Made by a program: the position numbers and the translations under genes
The notes under the pieces: generated by a model
The model's database searches: none
Seen by the model: the letters and a program-made list of their open reading frames with translations, nothing else
What the model was told of the DNA's origin: nothing
Origin: Epiperipatus broadwayi
Taxonomy: Eukaryota; Onychophora; Udeonychophora; Euonychophora; Peripatidae
Direction: 5' to 3'
NCBI GenBank assembly: GCA_028023455.1
Contig: JAQFVV010006197.1
Coordinates: 15,187,254-15,251,253, forward strand
Length of the DNA stretch: 64,000 nt
Part shown: positions 23,806-36,840 of the stretch, one piece after another
Layout of the letters: each line of letters begins with the position of its first letter
Position numbering within the stretch: position 1 is the first letter of the stretch

Positions 23806-24304
23806 ATATATCAAGAAAATAAAGATAAGCTCTACACAATTTAAAATGAGACAAGTCTATCATTATTCTTCCAGCAGATAAAGGCAATGCTGCAGTTATT
23901 ATGGACTACTGATGTTTATAATAATAAAATCCAAGCTTTACTTAATGATAACATTTATAAAAAAATCAAAAGAACATTGTTATCTATTTAGAAAAGCCAA
24001 CTAAAGCAATTATTAACAAATCATCAATTTAAAACATAAAAAATAAAATTATTCCTCGCTAAAAATCATATCTGTCCAAAATTTTATGGACTTCCAAAAA
24101 TTCACACAATAGATACCACCCTTAATCTAATAGTGAATGCAATTGGATCTCCCATTCACGTTTTAGCTAGATATTTATCTGATATAATAAAACCTACAAT
24201 TCCATCTATTAAATCATATGTTAAAAATTCTACACATTTTATTTCTTTAATAAAAACATAAGAATTAATATAAATGATGTTCTAGTCTTCGATGTTACTT
24301 CCTT

Positions 24305-24500
24305 ATTTACACACATGCACACAGAGAGCGTACAAATAGCTCAAACAAGCTCGTAATAAACAAGTGCGATATGAGAAAATATTTAAAATCTCTATCCAGA
24401 ACACTCTCATCTCCAGACCATGGTTTCGAGCTTATGGCCCACGTCAGTGGAGAGCTAGAATATTCGGACACTAGACCTAAAATATCAATTCAAAAATCCA
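24305..24500 (-). mobile_element. Family 2-like hammerhead fragment inside Penelope RT
   Basis: About 190 bp of non-Penelope sequence separates the RT phrases SLFT and NIPVNEA, which are adjacent in intact elements. It contains AATAGCTC..AACAAGCTC and a hammerhead in antisense orientation to the RT, resembling family 2. Neither GT-AG intron borders nor a clean target-site duplication was identified. Confidence 0.65.
24405..24460 (-). ncRNA. Hammerhead ribozyme with A9 substitution
   Basis: Minus strand: CUGACGU replaces CUGANGA, so A9 is U. Stem II GGGC/GCUC closes CAUAA, GAAA is intact, stem III ACC/GGU closes AU, the cleavage-site dinucleotide is UC, and stem I UCUCCA/UGGAGA is six perfect pairs. 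All helices are excellent; only A9 departs from consensus. Confidence 0.75.
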
Positions 24501-25989
24501 AAAAAACATTCCAGTTAATGAAGCTTTAAATATCATTACTAAGCGGTCCAATTTATTAGACCATATTATTAAATTAACTAAACATTGCCTTTCAAATACA
24601 GATTTTATGTGTAATTAACAATATTATAAACAGACTTTTGGTATTCCAATGAACTCACCAATCTTAGGAGTAATAGCTGATTTATTTACGAAATATATAG
24701 AAAATTGTACTTTAGAGTCAGCACATTTAAAACCTCTTATTTGGCTGAGATATATAGATGATACATATATCAGCTGCGAACATGGTAAAGATAACTTGCA
24801 GGATTTTTTCACACATGTAAACAATATACATTCCAATATTAAATTTACAATGGAAACAGAAACTGATGGGAAACTTCTTTTTCTTGATGTATTTGTCAAC
24901 AAGAAAAGGAATAATCTTTTATCTTTTTTCAATTTTCTGAAAATCTACATACCCTGACAGATATTTAAAATTCTCATCACATCATCATCGAGTTCAAATC
25001 CTTTCTGTTATAAACTCTTTTCATTAAAGCTATTAACTTTCTTTCAGATAAATCAAATCTTGAAGATGAAATAAATCATACAAGCAATATTTTATTAACT
25101 AATAGTTATAATAATAAAATAATACACCAAGCCTTAATTCAGTTTGTATTCCTTATATAAAATGAGCTATGGACAATATTGGACATATTCTGAGACATTA
25201 TAATATAAAAATAACATGTGCCACTTATCAAAAAATTAACAGCATTATAATCAAGCCTAAAGACTCAATCGCACTTGAAGCACATGGAATTTATAAAATT
25301 CCATGTAACATTTGTAAATCTTTCTATATAGGTATGAGTAATTGTCGCATCAATGCTAGAAGAGATGACCATATTAATGCAGTTAAAACATATTCATCAT
25401 CATCAGCACTATCTCTCCATGCTATAGATACAGGTTATAATATTGATTTTTCTAATACAAGAATACTATCTAGATGTGACACTCTCCAACAGTGTCAGAT
25501 GAGGCATTGAGATCTTTAAACGGACAGATTATTATTTCTATTTTCCATTAATAGAGTGTTCATTATTATTATATATCAATGTTTACACTACCTGTACAAT
25601 TATTTTATATTTGTTACTCAGTTGATCAGTGTGATCTGATCAAAACTTCGGTTTATATATATTTTTTCAATAAATTATGATGGATGAACCCGGATAATAT
25701 TTAGCATGTGTACATAATAATATATGTGTAAAACAAATCACTGATCACTAAAAATATGCTTTTGATTGAAATTTTTTTTAAAAAAAAAAAAAAGCTCACC
25801 AAAACTACATTTTAAATGAACTTCACTTAATATGTATAATTTTACCTTCAGATCATTTGACACTTATAGTTTATATATATCATTAGATATTTCTGCAATA
25901 AGTTAGTAAGTATACTCTTTATGTATATATCATATTTAGTAAGTGTACATATATATAGTAAAGCATTAAGTAATTTATTTTTCTGTTAA

Positions 25990-27620
25990 AAGATGCTTGA
26001 CATATTTTCTTTATATTTGGAAAAAAAAATTATTTTTTTTTTAAAAAAGCTTAAAAACTATATTGCAAACTATGAACTTACAATCAAAACTAAAAAAATC
26101 TCATGCATGACTTCAATATTTCTAGGAACAATTTTTAAATTTGAAATAAAAATTTTCCTGCCTTATCACTTTGGTGGCATTTTAAAAAAATTAGAAAATT
26201 TCAGCAAATTATACTGAATTTAAATCTTTTAAACCTTGATTTTAAAACATTATAACTTTAAATTGAAACTTTAAAAAAATCCCTATACCACACTCGCGTG
26301 AGCCTTATTTCAAATTAAAGTTCTAAAAACAATTTTTAAATGTGTTCCCATCCATTGTACCATATCTAAAAATCTAGATCACCTACCTAAAATATTATTG
26401 TGCTCTATAGTTTTGGTAATGATTTTTAAAAAATATACAAAATTGGAACAAATTATGAGGGGGGAGCCAAAAATAACTGAAATTGTTCTCTGGTAAATCT
26501 GCCAAATTACATTACTGTGTGAAATTATAGTGCCACATAGCACATTTATTTTGTAAAGTGTATGTTTTGCATATTTGGTGATTTTTTTTGTAATGATTGA
26601 AAAGTTGAAATAATGTGAAATTAGATTTTCTTTTAGGAAAAATGGCAGGGAAAACAGCTGTAATGCTTGAAACAGATTACAAGAAAGTTGTTCTGGTGAA
26701 AACACAAGTTTATGAATGATTTACTAAAATTATCAAATTCACCATGTCCCCAAAAAGTATGGTGAGTGAAGTCCCAAGGTAATGCTGATATTTTTTTTAA
26801 TGATGCAAATGGTATTTTTTTCTCAAAATTAGTTCTTAATGGTCTGATGTTTTATGTACAAGTTCTGAAATGTTTGGGTGATGCTGTAAAATATAAACAT
26901 CCTGTTTTGTAGCAAAGTGAGGACCGCAGGCTTCACCACAATGACAATTCTTCTGATCATGAGTAGTATTGAGTGTGAAATAATTTTTAATGAAATTCAA
27001 CATGATCCAGTTTATCTATCAGTCATATTAGCTTGACTTTTAACCATGTGACTTTTTTTTCTTGAATTAAAAAATGCCTCAAATTTTTTTTTTTTGCTGA
27101 TTTAGAAGTTGTAAAAAAAATGATGCAGGCATTAAAAGGCATTACTTTGTGTTTCTGGACTACTTCGAAAAATGGATAGACTGGTGTATTGTATTAAATT
27201 GACAATACTTTGAAGGATTAAATTTATAATATTTAAAGATAAATAAACACTTTTTTATTATAAAATTCTGGTTATTTTTGGATCCCCCCCTTATATATTG
27301 AATTTAAATCTATAAAACCTTGACTTTAATGTTATTATAACTTTACATTGAAAAAAAAAATCTTTATGCTGTCCTCTCATGAGCTTTACTTAAAACATGT
27401 AGAAGTTCAAGAATAATTTTTAAATTTGACATCAAAATATTCAAAATTTTCCTGCCCACTGTTCCATATCTAAGAAACTAGGTCATCTACTGAAAATATT
27501 ATAATCCCATATTCCTTTGCCTGCTATTTCTTTCTTATGTATAAAATTAGAACAAATTCTATTGAATTTAAATTTATTAAATCTCCATTTTATAATTTTA
27601 TTCTAATTTTAATAATAAAA
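25990..27620. repeat. Degenerate tandem repeat, ~250-265 bp unit
   Basis: The phrase TTGAATTTAAATCT followed by AAACCTTGAxTTTAA recurs at about 26215, 27298 and 27562, with matching CACCTACCTAAAATATTAT-type blocks 160-180 bp later in the first two. After removing the mariner insert (26456-27292) the spacing is about 246 and 266 bp. A weaker related block lies at 22560-22800. An old satellite-like array. Confidence 0.6.
26456..27292 (+). mobile_element. Mariner-like transposon relic
   Basis: Inverted ends GGGGGGAGCCAAAAATAAC (left) and GGTTATTTTTGGATCCCCCC (right). It interrupts a tandem-repeat unit whose uninterrupted version nearby shows the empty site, giving a TA target duplication. Internal frames preserve mariner C-terminal blocks: FFLELKNA, DLEVVKKMMQALKGIT, then FEKWIDWCIV and QYFEG (26990-27215). 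The N-terminal DNA-binding region and the first catalytic Asp are not recognisable, and several stops are present. Non-functional. Confidence 0.8.
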
Positions 27621-27849
27621 ATGATTACAATAGTTTATCACCAACAAATTTACAAACAGATTGTAATTTAAATAAAAGCATTTAACAAAAATATATTAAT
27701 GATTTCTAATGACTAGTCATACTGCAAAATAGGAAACATTAATATGTTTAAAGTATAAAAATTATAATTTGTGTTCTTAAAAATATATGCCTATGCATGA
27801 ATAGAAGAAATGAGATAAAAAAATTGGAAAGAAAACTCTCATGATTATC

Positions 27850-28780
27850 TACAAAAAGTAGTACCATATTTGATTTTTGATTTGAAGTTTTAAAAAAGTA
27901 TAATAATTTCTAATCTGAAAAAATGATTGATAAATATTTATTATTTATTGGAGCAATAAATTTTGGTGGATAACCAACTAATTTCAAATAATGCCATAGA
28001 TTTATTTGTTTACTTGAGCCAAATGCCTTGACCAAACAATAAAAGCAATGTATAAATCATTGTTTTATTCCTGATATTCTTTACTTCCTGACAATTAAAG
28101 GCATATTTATAGTAATTCTTGTTATTCTAAAATCACATTGAGTCTCTTTAATCATTCATCTATCATTGGAACAACCTACTCAACAAGATCCTTGAAATTA
28201 CCTTTGTTGTAGCAGATAACATAATATTTTTATTACTATTACTTTAACTTTCCCTATTTGCTTTTTTTCTTAAAAAGTGAAACAATATAGCAACATTCTT
28301 ACAATTAGCAGTACAAGTGTATGAATCCATGTATCCCTAAAAAATTCCAATATATTTGAGGCTAACATACTATTAGCATATGTTAAAACTTATCCAGGTA
28401 TATCAGGATTTGCCATCTTTCCATTTGCTATTTTGACTTCATTAAATGATAGCTTCCTAATAAGTTGATAAAATAGTTATATTAATAAAAGTTATCATCT
28501 CAATTACTATATCACTATTCAAAAGACTAATAAAGTACTCCTTTCAGATGTTCAAAATATCATTAACATCATATATGAGTGCCACTGATGGATATAATAG
28601 AATTATGATATCATTTTTCTGGTCCATATGTAGCTTTCAAAACAACAAAAAAGATCTAAGGTAATTATAATCATTGAACGACTACATCTCTCTTGCAGAT
28701 TTAATTTACCAATCATTTTTATGATTTATTGTTACTCATTAATCTTCCGCCTTTAAATATCTCAATTTATTATGAAGCTC
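27850..28780 (-). pseudogene. LINE reverse-transcriptase fragment
   Basis: On the minus strand, broken frames read LRKLSFNEVKIANGKMANPD, then VLTYANSMLASNILEFFRDTW (28310-28450), then QCDFR- and TINM-type sequence, YIAFIVWSRHLAQVNK (an altered DLTKAFDSVNR) and VGYPPKFI (27960-28170). These are RT domains 0-3 of a Jockey/CR1-type LINE, in normal order, with multiple frameshifts. The weak YKNDW-like text upstream to about 28780 may be the endonuclease-RT linker. Confidence 0.7.
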
Positions 28781-29529
28781 CACATTAAAATTATGATTTG
28801 TCAGGCAAAAAATATTACATATTGCCAGAAAACTAATCACAACTCTTAATAAGTCTAAGAACACATTTCTTAAACCATCAAAGATCACATGTGGCGCTAC
28901 TGTATGGAGAGTTTTGCCTCTGTTCTCTTATATCTGAAACACACTTCCTTATAAGAATTCTATATCTCAGTAATATGACAATCCAAATTAGCACTATTAG
29001 TATTTAATAGCTGATGAAGTTTAACACAATACTGCCAAAAATGAACATCAATTTTCTTGCAAGTATGATCCGAATAAGTATCTGTTATTTAATACAACTT
29101 TCATTTTAAACTTTGTGCAAACTCATCTATGACATTATTATTAATTTGTGTTTCAAGTGCTCACATAACATGAACTTCTCTTTTATTCTGATTCTTAACT
29201 ATAATCTAACCTATTAACTGCCACTATTTTAAACATAGATGCATTTATGTTTCTTTATAATAATTAATGCAGATGATGTATAAACATTCAATAACAGCAG
29301 AACATTTAAGTCATAATGAATACAAGAATGTGTTATTACTATAGATGGAAACTTGAGGCATGTGAAATAAAAATTAGTATTAACAAGAACATACATTTGT
29401 TCCAATTTTTAATTTTTATGACAATGATTTTTGGAACTGTTTATAGGCACTTATGTAATACTAACGAATTTGTAATGTATAAGTTAAATCTGAAAAGGTA
29501 AAGTAATTAAACTACAAAAAAGACTTAAA

Positions 29530-30480
29530 TGCACTGAGCCAGATTTTGGTAGACCACTTCCAGAATCATAGTGCTGAATGAGAATTCGCATTTAAAATAT
29601 GCTTTTATATTAGCATGGTGTAATATGTAAATTTGCTACATATGTAAATGAAATGATTAAATGTTCCATTTTTTTGATAATGAAACACAGAAATCTTTTT
29701 TATTGATAGAATGAGAATCCTTTGCAATGGTCCAAGCTATTTTATATTTTCTTTTTCTATCATCCCTCTCAGCACAAATTATTCTTACATTGGAGAGCAA
29801 AAATGTATGGCCTATAGTAAGCTCATAATCGAAAAAGATTGACCTGTATTCAAAATTTTGTTTAGCTTTATTGTATAAATATGTGTGCTGGAAAATTCTC
29901 ATCGATCTGTTGGCACAAGATTCACGGTAATACACGGAAGTACAGGATGGGACAGGGCATGAAATTTTGTATATGGCTTGAGGAATGTGTCCAATAGATA
30001 TCCTAACTTTTTTATTGTTTAATAGGTTGTTAAGTGAGAGGGAAACCTGAAGTTGTCTGTGGAAATCTTTCAAAGGTTTTTTGAAAACTGAGGGATTAAG
30101 AAGATTTAACTATGTTTTGACCTTTATGAGTGTGTAGTTGTATCCGAGATCTGTTAAATCCTTAATGTAAGACTCGATGCTGTTCTTTCTGTCAGCCTCA
30201 GATTTGCATAGATTTTTGTTTCTATGTAAGAAGCCTTTAAGGCCTGCCAGTTGTGTTCAAATGGTACTTTAGAGCTGGGATAAATGGCTTCTCTTATTTG
30301 GATTGGTTTCACATTTATTTTAAAGTCCAACTCTCTCTTATTTCTTTGGATATGTATATCCAAAAAATTTATCTCATGATTTTTATCTTAATTTTCAATG
30401 GGTCATTCTAGAGGTAATGCTTGATCAAGGTCTAAACATATATTGTTAATCTGATCCTTGGAAGAGGAGTTATTCACCTC
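29530..30480 (-). pseudogene. Penelope-like element relic B, minus copy
   Basis: Minus-strand frames show INFLDIHIQRN (the conserved FLDxxI of Penelope RTs), then KVPFEHNWQALKASYIETKIYANL, then the GIY-YIG region with IPQAIYKISCPVPSC and SVYYRESCANRSMRIFQHTY (29657-30073; canonical YxG is altered). Two or more frame breaks. It is C-terminal only: the RT catalytic core is missing. It abuts an inverted partial copy at 30480. Confidence 0.75.
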
Positions 30481-31090
30481 AGATCTAAGTCCCATTTGAA
30501 TACAAACTGGCAAGCCTTAAAGGCTTCTTACAAAAAACAAAAATCTATGCAAATATGAAGCTGCCAGAAAGAACAACATTGAGTTAACATCAAAGATTTA
30601 ACAGATCTCAGATACAATAATAACACATTCACAAAAACAATAGGGAAATTTTACACTAATATAAATAAGCTGCTAACAATAATAATTGGCCAAAGCATGG
30701 ATAAGTCTGCATTACATCACTCAGATTTCAAAAACCTTTGAAAGATTTGTGCGGACATATACAGAGTTAGTTTCAGATCACCCTCCTAATTTAACAACTT
30801 TTAACAACGCAAAAGACAGGATACCTGTCAATCATGCACCTCAAGTTGTATACAAAATTTCATGTCCTGGGCGGGCCATTGTAAGGGATCCTCATTCCAT
30901 CAATAAAAAAGATTCCTGTGTCCCTTTATCAAAAAAAATGGAACATATAACTTCATTTACATACCGCACCTAATTTACATATTGGACCATGCAATATAAA
31001 GCATATTTTAATTGTGAATTTTCATTCAGCACTAAGATTCTGGCAGTGATTTGCCAAAAGCTGGCTCAGAGCATTTTAGACTTTCTTATG
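30480..31090 (+). pseudogene. Penelope-like element relic B, inverted plus copy
   Basis: A shorter inverted copy of relic B. Shared blocks include VPFEYKLASLKGF, KTKIYANMKLPERTT, APQVVYKISCPG and SINKKDSCVPLSKK, and the 3' flank ATTCAGCACTAxGATTCTGGxAGTG. An internal deletion removes most of the GIY-YIG region. The two copies form a head-to-head inverted repeat with the junction near 30480. Confidence 0.75.
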
Positions 31091-31279
31091 GTTTAATTAG
31101 TTTACCTTTTCAGATTAATTTGTACATTACAAGTTCGTTAGTATTACATAATTATATGAAAAGAGTATATATTATTGAAAATTATAGGCACTTAATGAAT
31201 TAGAAATTAAAATGCAAGATATGATGATGGAATTTTTAATTTAAACAGATTAAAAGCAAAAACAACGATTTCATTGTCA

Positions 31280-31740
31280 TAGACTCTGAATTTGCAGTAT
31301 ATATTATTAATGATTATACTATCCTTGCTAATTCAAAGATGATTTACAGAATGTACTTATTATGAATGCAACATATAAAGACTTTAGTTTAATAATTATT
31401 GTTCTAAAAACTCAAGTTCTTTATCAACCTGTATGCTGGAGGAAAAGATGGGATATTTCATCACAATGAAATAACTATTGAAATGAAATTAGCTGTATAC
31501 CTAATTTATTTTATGAAAGTGAGACTTTGACAGCTTATTGAGTATCATAAAGCATTAAAAAAATTTCATTTAAGCATGATCCATAAAATTTTAAAAATAC
31601 AATAACAAAATTATAAGAGTAATTGTACACTATTATAAAATCAGGATCTTTATTAAAATAAAAATATGTAATGAATAACACAAGCCTTTTTTTAAAAAAA
31701 TGTTTTATGATAACTTGAGCATGGTTTTTCATGATTAAAG
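31280..31740 (+). pseudogene. LINE C-terminal fragment
   Basis: Broken frames read LQYxxxNDYTILANSKDDLQNV (RT active-site region with the YADD box degraded), FSLIIIVLKTQVLYQP, then LFYESETLTAY and a frameshifted FHLSMIHKILKI, matching the conserved LINE C-terminal pattern LxYGxETWxxY..xxLxxFHxxxLRxILxI. Dead copy; same broad LINE clade as the relics at 6300, 27850 and 38510. Confidence 0.65.
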
Positions 31741-31744
31741 ATTA

Positions 31745-33030
31745 TCTCAAAGGCATTCTAAAAAAAAAAAAAAAAGCAATATTGATTATTTTAATTGGGA
31801 AGATATGGTTGGGAATAAAATAATAAACTGGAGAGTCACAATTAGAAATGGTATTTAAGTATTTCAGAAAGAAAAGTTTGCTTTAAAAAAAGTTAAAGAC
31901 AATGTCACAAAACAAAGAATAAGCAGATTAATCTAGCATATTCATTTAGTGAACATATTTGTGATTCATTGATTTGTATAGTCATTACAAAATTCATTTC
32001 TAGTGTATTACTATTTTTATTATTTTTTTGTGCTTTTGTTTTTTGGAATAGCATATTCTTTCCCAAGCGATACTGGTGATGATATATGAAAGGTCTGTTG
32101 TAATGGATAAGTGTTGATTAAAAGTACATTTTAAAAATGTTTATGTATTTTATATAAATATATTGCTATGGAAAATGACTATTGGGAAATTAAATAGCTT
32201 GGTCTTACTAATATGATATTATTGGTCAAACTGTTTATTATGAATCTTAAACACTTGAATATATTTTTCCTATATCTGTCATGTTTTGAAGTATAAGAAT
32301 GGTAATTTTTGTTTCTAAACCATAGCTCTTTTTGTCATCAAAGAGGTTTTCATATAATTTTAAAAAAGTATTATGAATTATACTCATTCACTATCCAAAA
32401 AATAAACTTTTTTTTTTAATTTTATAAAGAAAAGAAATACATATTCACTTTAATAGAATTTTCATTTTTTAAAAAGTTAATTTTACATTTCATTCCTCCA
32501 TATTTTCTTCAGTGAAAAAAAAAAAAAGAAGAGGGGGGGGGGGCTATTTCTGGAATTTTTCAATATGTATGTGAATATGTCAAAAAATAAATTAATGACA
32601 AAATCTAACCATTAAAGAAAATCATTATCCAACATTTTTAACTATCATATTAAAATAAACAGACATCTTAATCATTTAAATAAAAAGTAATTTTGTGTAT
32701 TCTTAAGAAAAGTCATTATCTAAATGCAAAAAATATTTAATGGTTGTCAAAATAAAAATATTAAATGCCATTTACTTCTTTAAATATAATAGACACTAAA
32801 AGAAACTACAAATAACAACTCTAAAGCATAAAAGAAAATGTTTAAATGATTGCTTGTCAAAATTATTCAGTTTTTAATAAATTTTTAATCCATAAACTTT
32901 ATTTTTGAATTAAGATAGGATTGTAAATTTATGTGTATATCCTAAATATATATATATATATTATATTAATAGAACAGCTAAACGTTCAAATTAATTAAAG
33001 TATCTTTACTGACTTTTAGATGAAACTTAC
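31745..33030. other. AT-rich non-coding stretch
   Basis: No gene was found. A poly-A run followed by AGAAGAGGGGGGGGGGG lies at 32516-32543. On gene orientation this lies downstream of the FERM exon at 33031, so it is probably intron. Confidence 0.4.
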
Positions 33031-33128
33031 ATTGTACTGCATAACTGGCCAGCAATGCTGCAGAACTTTCAGTAATTAATAATCTCCCTTCTAAAATATC
33101 TTTCTTTAATTGTAGAAAAATGTGATAT
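33031..33128 (-). CDS. FERM-domain gene, internal exon (98 nt)
   Basis: Minus-strand exon bounded by a TTTTGTTTTAG acceptor and a GTAAGTTTCA donor. It encodes YHIFLQLKKDILEGRL followed by LITESSAALLASYAVQ, the FERM F1/F2 boundary region of band 4.1-superfamily proteins. It joins in frame to the exon at 50673-50751 (AG + A completes an Arg codon). The last base T begins the next codon, so a downstream exon must start at phase 1; I did not find it in the window. Best resemblance is to the PTPN3/PTPN4 (Ptpmeg) FERM-PDZ-phosphatase group, which works at the membrane-cytoskeleton interface; other 4.1 relatives remain possible. No stop or frameshift, unlike all neighbouring transposon relics. Confidence 0.85.
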
Positions 33129-34825
33129 CTAAAACAAAACAAATAAAAAAAATTCAATCAACATAAAACGGGGTATTTGTACATATATAGATGCAGTAAA
33201 ATAGTTCTTCATTTAGCAAACTGCATAAAAAATTTTTTTAAAAAAAAGATAAATAAAGTGAGATTAAATTTTCATTATAAAATTTAAATAATGGTGCAAG
33301 ATCAATCTAAATATTTAGAAAAAAAGTATACATAGTCTTTCCTGAAACTATAAAAATGGCAAATAAGGAATTAAAAATAGTATTCTTTTAAAAATATATT
33401 TTTGACTTTTTTGATTAATAATCTAATAATTAAATCAATTTTGGTTATACAAAAATAAAAAAAATAAAAATTTTAATAATGATTAAAATATCTTGGACAA
33501 ATTATTCCTATAAATAAAACTTAATATTATCAATTTATACTATATATTATAAAATGTGTGTTGATCCATAAATTCAAAAATACAGAAAAATAGCCCTACT
33601 ATATCACCAGTTTTGTTGCACCTTGTTTTTATAAAATGATGTACTACTGGAAATTAATGTGAAAGCAACAAAATCACCCCTAGTTCCATGAAGAAGTATC
33701 CTTCCATAAAAAAATAAAATACTCTATCACTAAACAGAACAGTGGATGGAAATTTAGCAGTCTAAGCATATTAATATGTACATACTATTCACTAACTTCA
33801 TGTATTAGGCATGGATTACATTCACTTTAATAAAAGATCAAAATTTATATCAATACTATTTGTAAGAATTAGGAATAAAGAGGATTCACAAATACATATT
33901 TATACATAATTAATTAATATATAATTTGAGTAATAATTTTATTAAAAATCTCTTGATAATACATAATTTAATAAAGAAATTTATTATATTTCTGTTTCAG
34001 CAGCCAAATAACAAAAAGACATTTTGGAATCAAATGCAAAAAAATGAACAAATTACTAAATCATCAGTTTATCTGGTCAAAGTTTGTTATATGAAATAAG
34101 TGTAAGGATAAGATAGATCAATAGTTTGAATGAATTTTCTTTGTTTATAAAATCTTTATTAACAGAGAACTCTAATATCATTCAAGAAAAAAATAAATAA
34201 ATTATTCTTTAAGATCATTAATAATAATTTCAAAAACGAAATTATCTTTAATACAATATTTAGAGAAATTTTTAACGAGATCGTTCTAAACTTGAATTTT
34301 TAAGGAAAATAAATATCATCAAAAATACTTATATATCTAAACAAAATTACTTTAAGATTTCAAGTTTAATAAAATCCATCGTGAGTAAAGACAATTTGTC
34401 ATAGGATGTTCTAACTGAAACAGTGTAATTACTCATTCCTACTAAAATGCCTAATATATAAATACATCATCTATATAATACAATATCCAACTTCAATTTA
34501 TAGTGAGATGATTTATGAAAAGGGATGTCAACATCATGTGAAAGGAATGTTTATGAACAATGGAGTATACTGATCCATGACTGGAAAATAAAGAACTTTA
34601 TTCTTAATGAATATTACTGTGCAAATTATGGAATGAACTTTTAGTACATCATATCATCTTTGCATATCAACATCCATAAATATCTAATTTTGTTTCCTTT
34701 GAATCTAAAATCTATTTACGTTGGAATAATTCATTTTGGAAAATCATTAGATGACGAGAAAATGAAAAGATCATCGGGTTAAATATATATATATTTTTTA
34801 TTTAATAAAATTTAGGCCTTCCTTG
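33129..34825. other. Intronic AT-rich sequence
   Basis: Part of the 17.5-kb intron between the FERM exons at 50673 and 33031. No gene or recognisable repeat was found. Confidence 0.5.
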
Positions 34826-34829
34826 TAAA

Positions 34830-35040
34830 GCAACTTGACCAGGGTAATAAGTAAACTTAATAGTCAGAAAATAATAATAATTCTTTACAACAGCTATATA
34901 ATCAAATAATAAATTTATATATAAAAAGCTTTTTTTCAGTACCTGCTTTGCTGCCCTTTTCAAATGTTACTAATTTATTTAACGTTAATGAATCACCTGA
35001 CATAAAACCATCCAGTGTCCAATAATGGAATTAAAACAAA
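34830..35040 (-). repeat. Inverted terminal-type repeat of Penelope relic C (distal)
   Basis: About 200 bp matching 36820-37040 in inverted orientation, including CAGCTATATAATCAAATAAT, CTTTTCAAATGTTA and ACCATCCAGTGTCCAATAAT blocks. It reaches the ATG-containing start of the element's ORF. A pseudo-LTR in inverted orientation, as known for Penelope elements. Confidence 0.75.
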
Positions 35041-35321
35041 CAATAATAATATAAATAATTAAAACAAATCAAAACCCTCATATATAAATTGACTATATCA
35101 TAACAATATGTTAAACAATATTACATGCATTTTTTTTACAATTATATATATCATCTTATATAATTTTTCATTCATTTTTAATCAACCAATTATTAACCAA
35201 ATTTGTAGAAGTATTATAAATATTCATACATTTAGTCAAATTATTTTTAATATAATGTTTCATATATTTGTCTTCTTTTTGTAGCATCTATTCTATGGCC
35301 ATATTTCAAGTCTAGTGAATA

Positions 35322-36840
35322 TTATAATACAGACCTATCATCTCTCCTTTTAATAGCATTGTTACGTTCTTTGGCTCTTACCTCTAATTGTTTTCCAGTA
35401 TGCCCAAAGTAAATCATTTTATAAATTTTGCATGTAATTTTATATACAATTCCTTTTTTGAACTGTAAATCATCCCTTAACCTATAATTACCTATTAATT
35501 GATCAAGATTTTTACTATTTGAACAGCCAATATTTATATTCCCATCAATATAATTTTTATTATACCTTAAAGTATTATAAATCCTAGGATAATATGAAAG
35601 TTTAATCCATTTCTTACTTGATTCATTATCATCATTATCAATATCATCATTATTCTCAAAAATTTTATCATCTACCATAGATTTTTTTAGAAGTAAAAAA
35701 TATATTGCTAATAGTTTTAGGATTATATCCATAATCTTTATATAATTTAATAAATTGATTCTTTTGCAATAGAGCTACACTTTTATCTATATTGTACTCA
35801 TCATTCCTATATTTAAAAATTTTAATTACTGCTAATTTTTGTACCCATGCTTGTTGTGAATGTACATGAATAATTTTTCTTAATTTATATTCTTTAATAA
35901 AATGTTTTAAAGTAATTTTATTACCGTTATCTATATTAATATCTATATCTAAATATTTAATCTTATCTTCAAATTACCCTTTTTTTAATTACAATATTTT
36001 CTAATTCATTTATAAATATTGATGATATTAACCACTAATTGCACAACCCATAACCCATCCCTCATTTATATTCCAAAATTCATTATTATATTTAAAATAT
36101 AAACTATTGTGTATTAATTTTAAACCTCTTCAATAATATTTATTATGTTTATATCATTTATATATTTACTTAAATTTTTTATTAATATATCTATTCTTTT
36201 AAGTCTTGGAATAGTTGGATACATTTTTTCAATATCCATTGTAAAAATACTTTAATTCCTATTTAATTTTATACTATTCAATTTATCAATAATACAATCT
36301 GCATTCTTTATAGAATATTTACCATATCATAAAATATTTGTTATCCACTTATTTATATACTTACAAAACTTTTGTAAAATAAAATTGCTAAAGTTAAACA
36401 ATAGCCTCAATGGGTTATTATTTTTATGAGTTTGAACCTTTGTAAAAATATATGGATTTTCATAACAACAAGGATACAATAATTTATATTCTTTTATAGC
36501 TATAATTTTATTATCTTTCATTTTATTAAGTAATTTTAAATATTTGTTTTTTATCCCTGTAGTAGGATCTTTTAATAATTTATTATATCCTTCATTTACT
36601 TCATCTTCTATTGTATCATATAATCCTTATAATACATGACAACAATCTATTTCCTTTATCTTCTTTATAAATAATAATCCTTTCATAATCATGGATCATT
36701 TTAATATTATTAACAAGAGTCCTATACTTAGAGTCCTTAGAAGTAATTTTCTTTTCATATAAGTCTTTATTTAATAAACAATTAATTTTCTTTTTATCAT
36801 CAACTAATATATTTGTTTTAATTCCATTATTGGACACTGG
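35322..36840 (-). pseudogene. Penelope-like element relic C
   Basis: On the minus strand: an N-terminal part beginning MSNNGIKTNILVDDKKK (36616-36837); YEDxGN-type EDKGNRLL; PYIFTKVQTHKNNNPLR (the conserved KxHK..PLR block, about 36400); IFTMDIEKMYPTIPR (RT Asp motif, about 36200-36240); then degraded RT; and a C-terminal GIY-YIG segment GIVYKITCKIYKMIYFGHTG (35395-35460), with the catalytic Arg/Glu region truncated. The RT YxDD box is not recognisable. Multiple stops. It is flanked by inverted ~200-bp repeats and lies within the FERM-gene intron on the gene's strand. Confidence 0.8.

Larger units (their letters stand above)
23835..25700 (+). pseudogene. Penelope-like element relic A
   Basis: Fragmented translation shows conserved Penelope blocks in order: ADKGNAAVIMD; FYGLPKIHT and IVNAIGSP (about 24090-24155); DIIKPTIPSI; FDVTSLFT (about 24284-24307); NIPVNEALNII (about 24500); a CNxQYYKQTFGIPMNSP block; WLRYIDDTYIS (RT catalytic YxDD box, about 24742); LLFLDVFV; then a GIY-YIG nuclease starting GIYKIPCNIC with YIG (25279-25335). 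At least four stops or frameshifts and a foreign insert at 24305-24500 break the frame. The 3' end has a hairpin-like GTTGATCAGTGTGATCTGATC sequence at 25621-25641. Confidence 0.85.
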
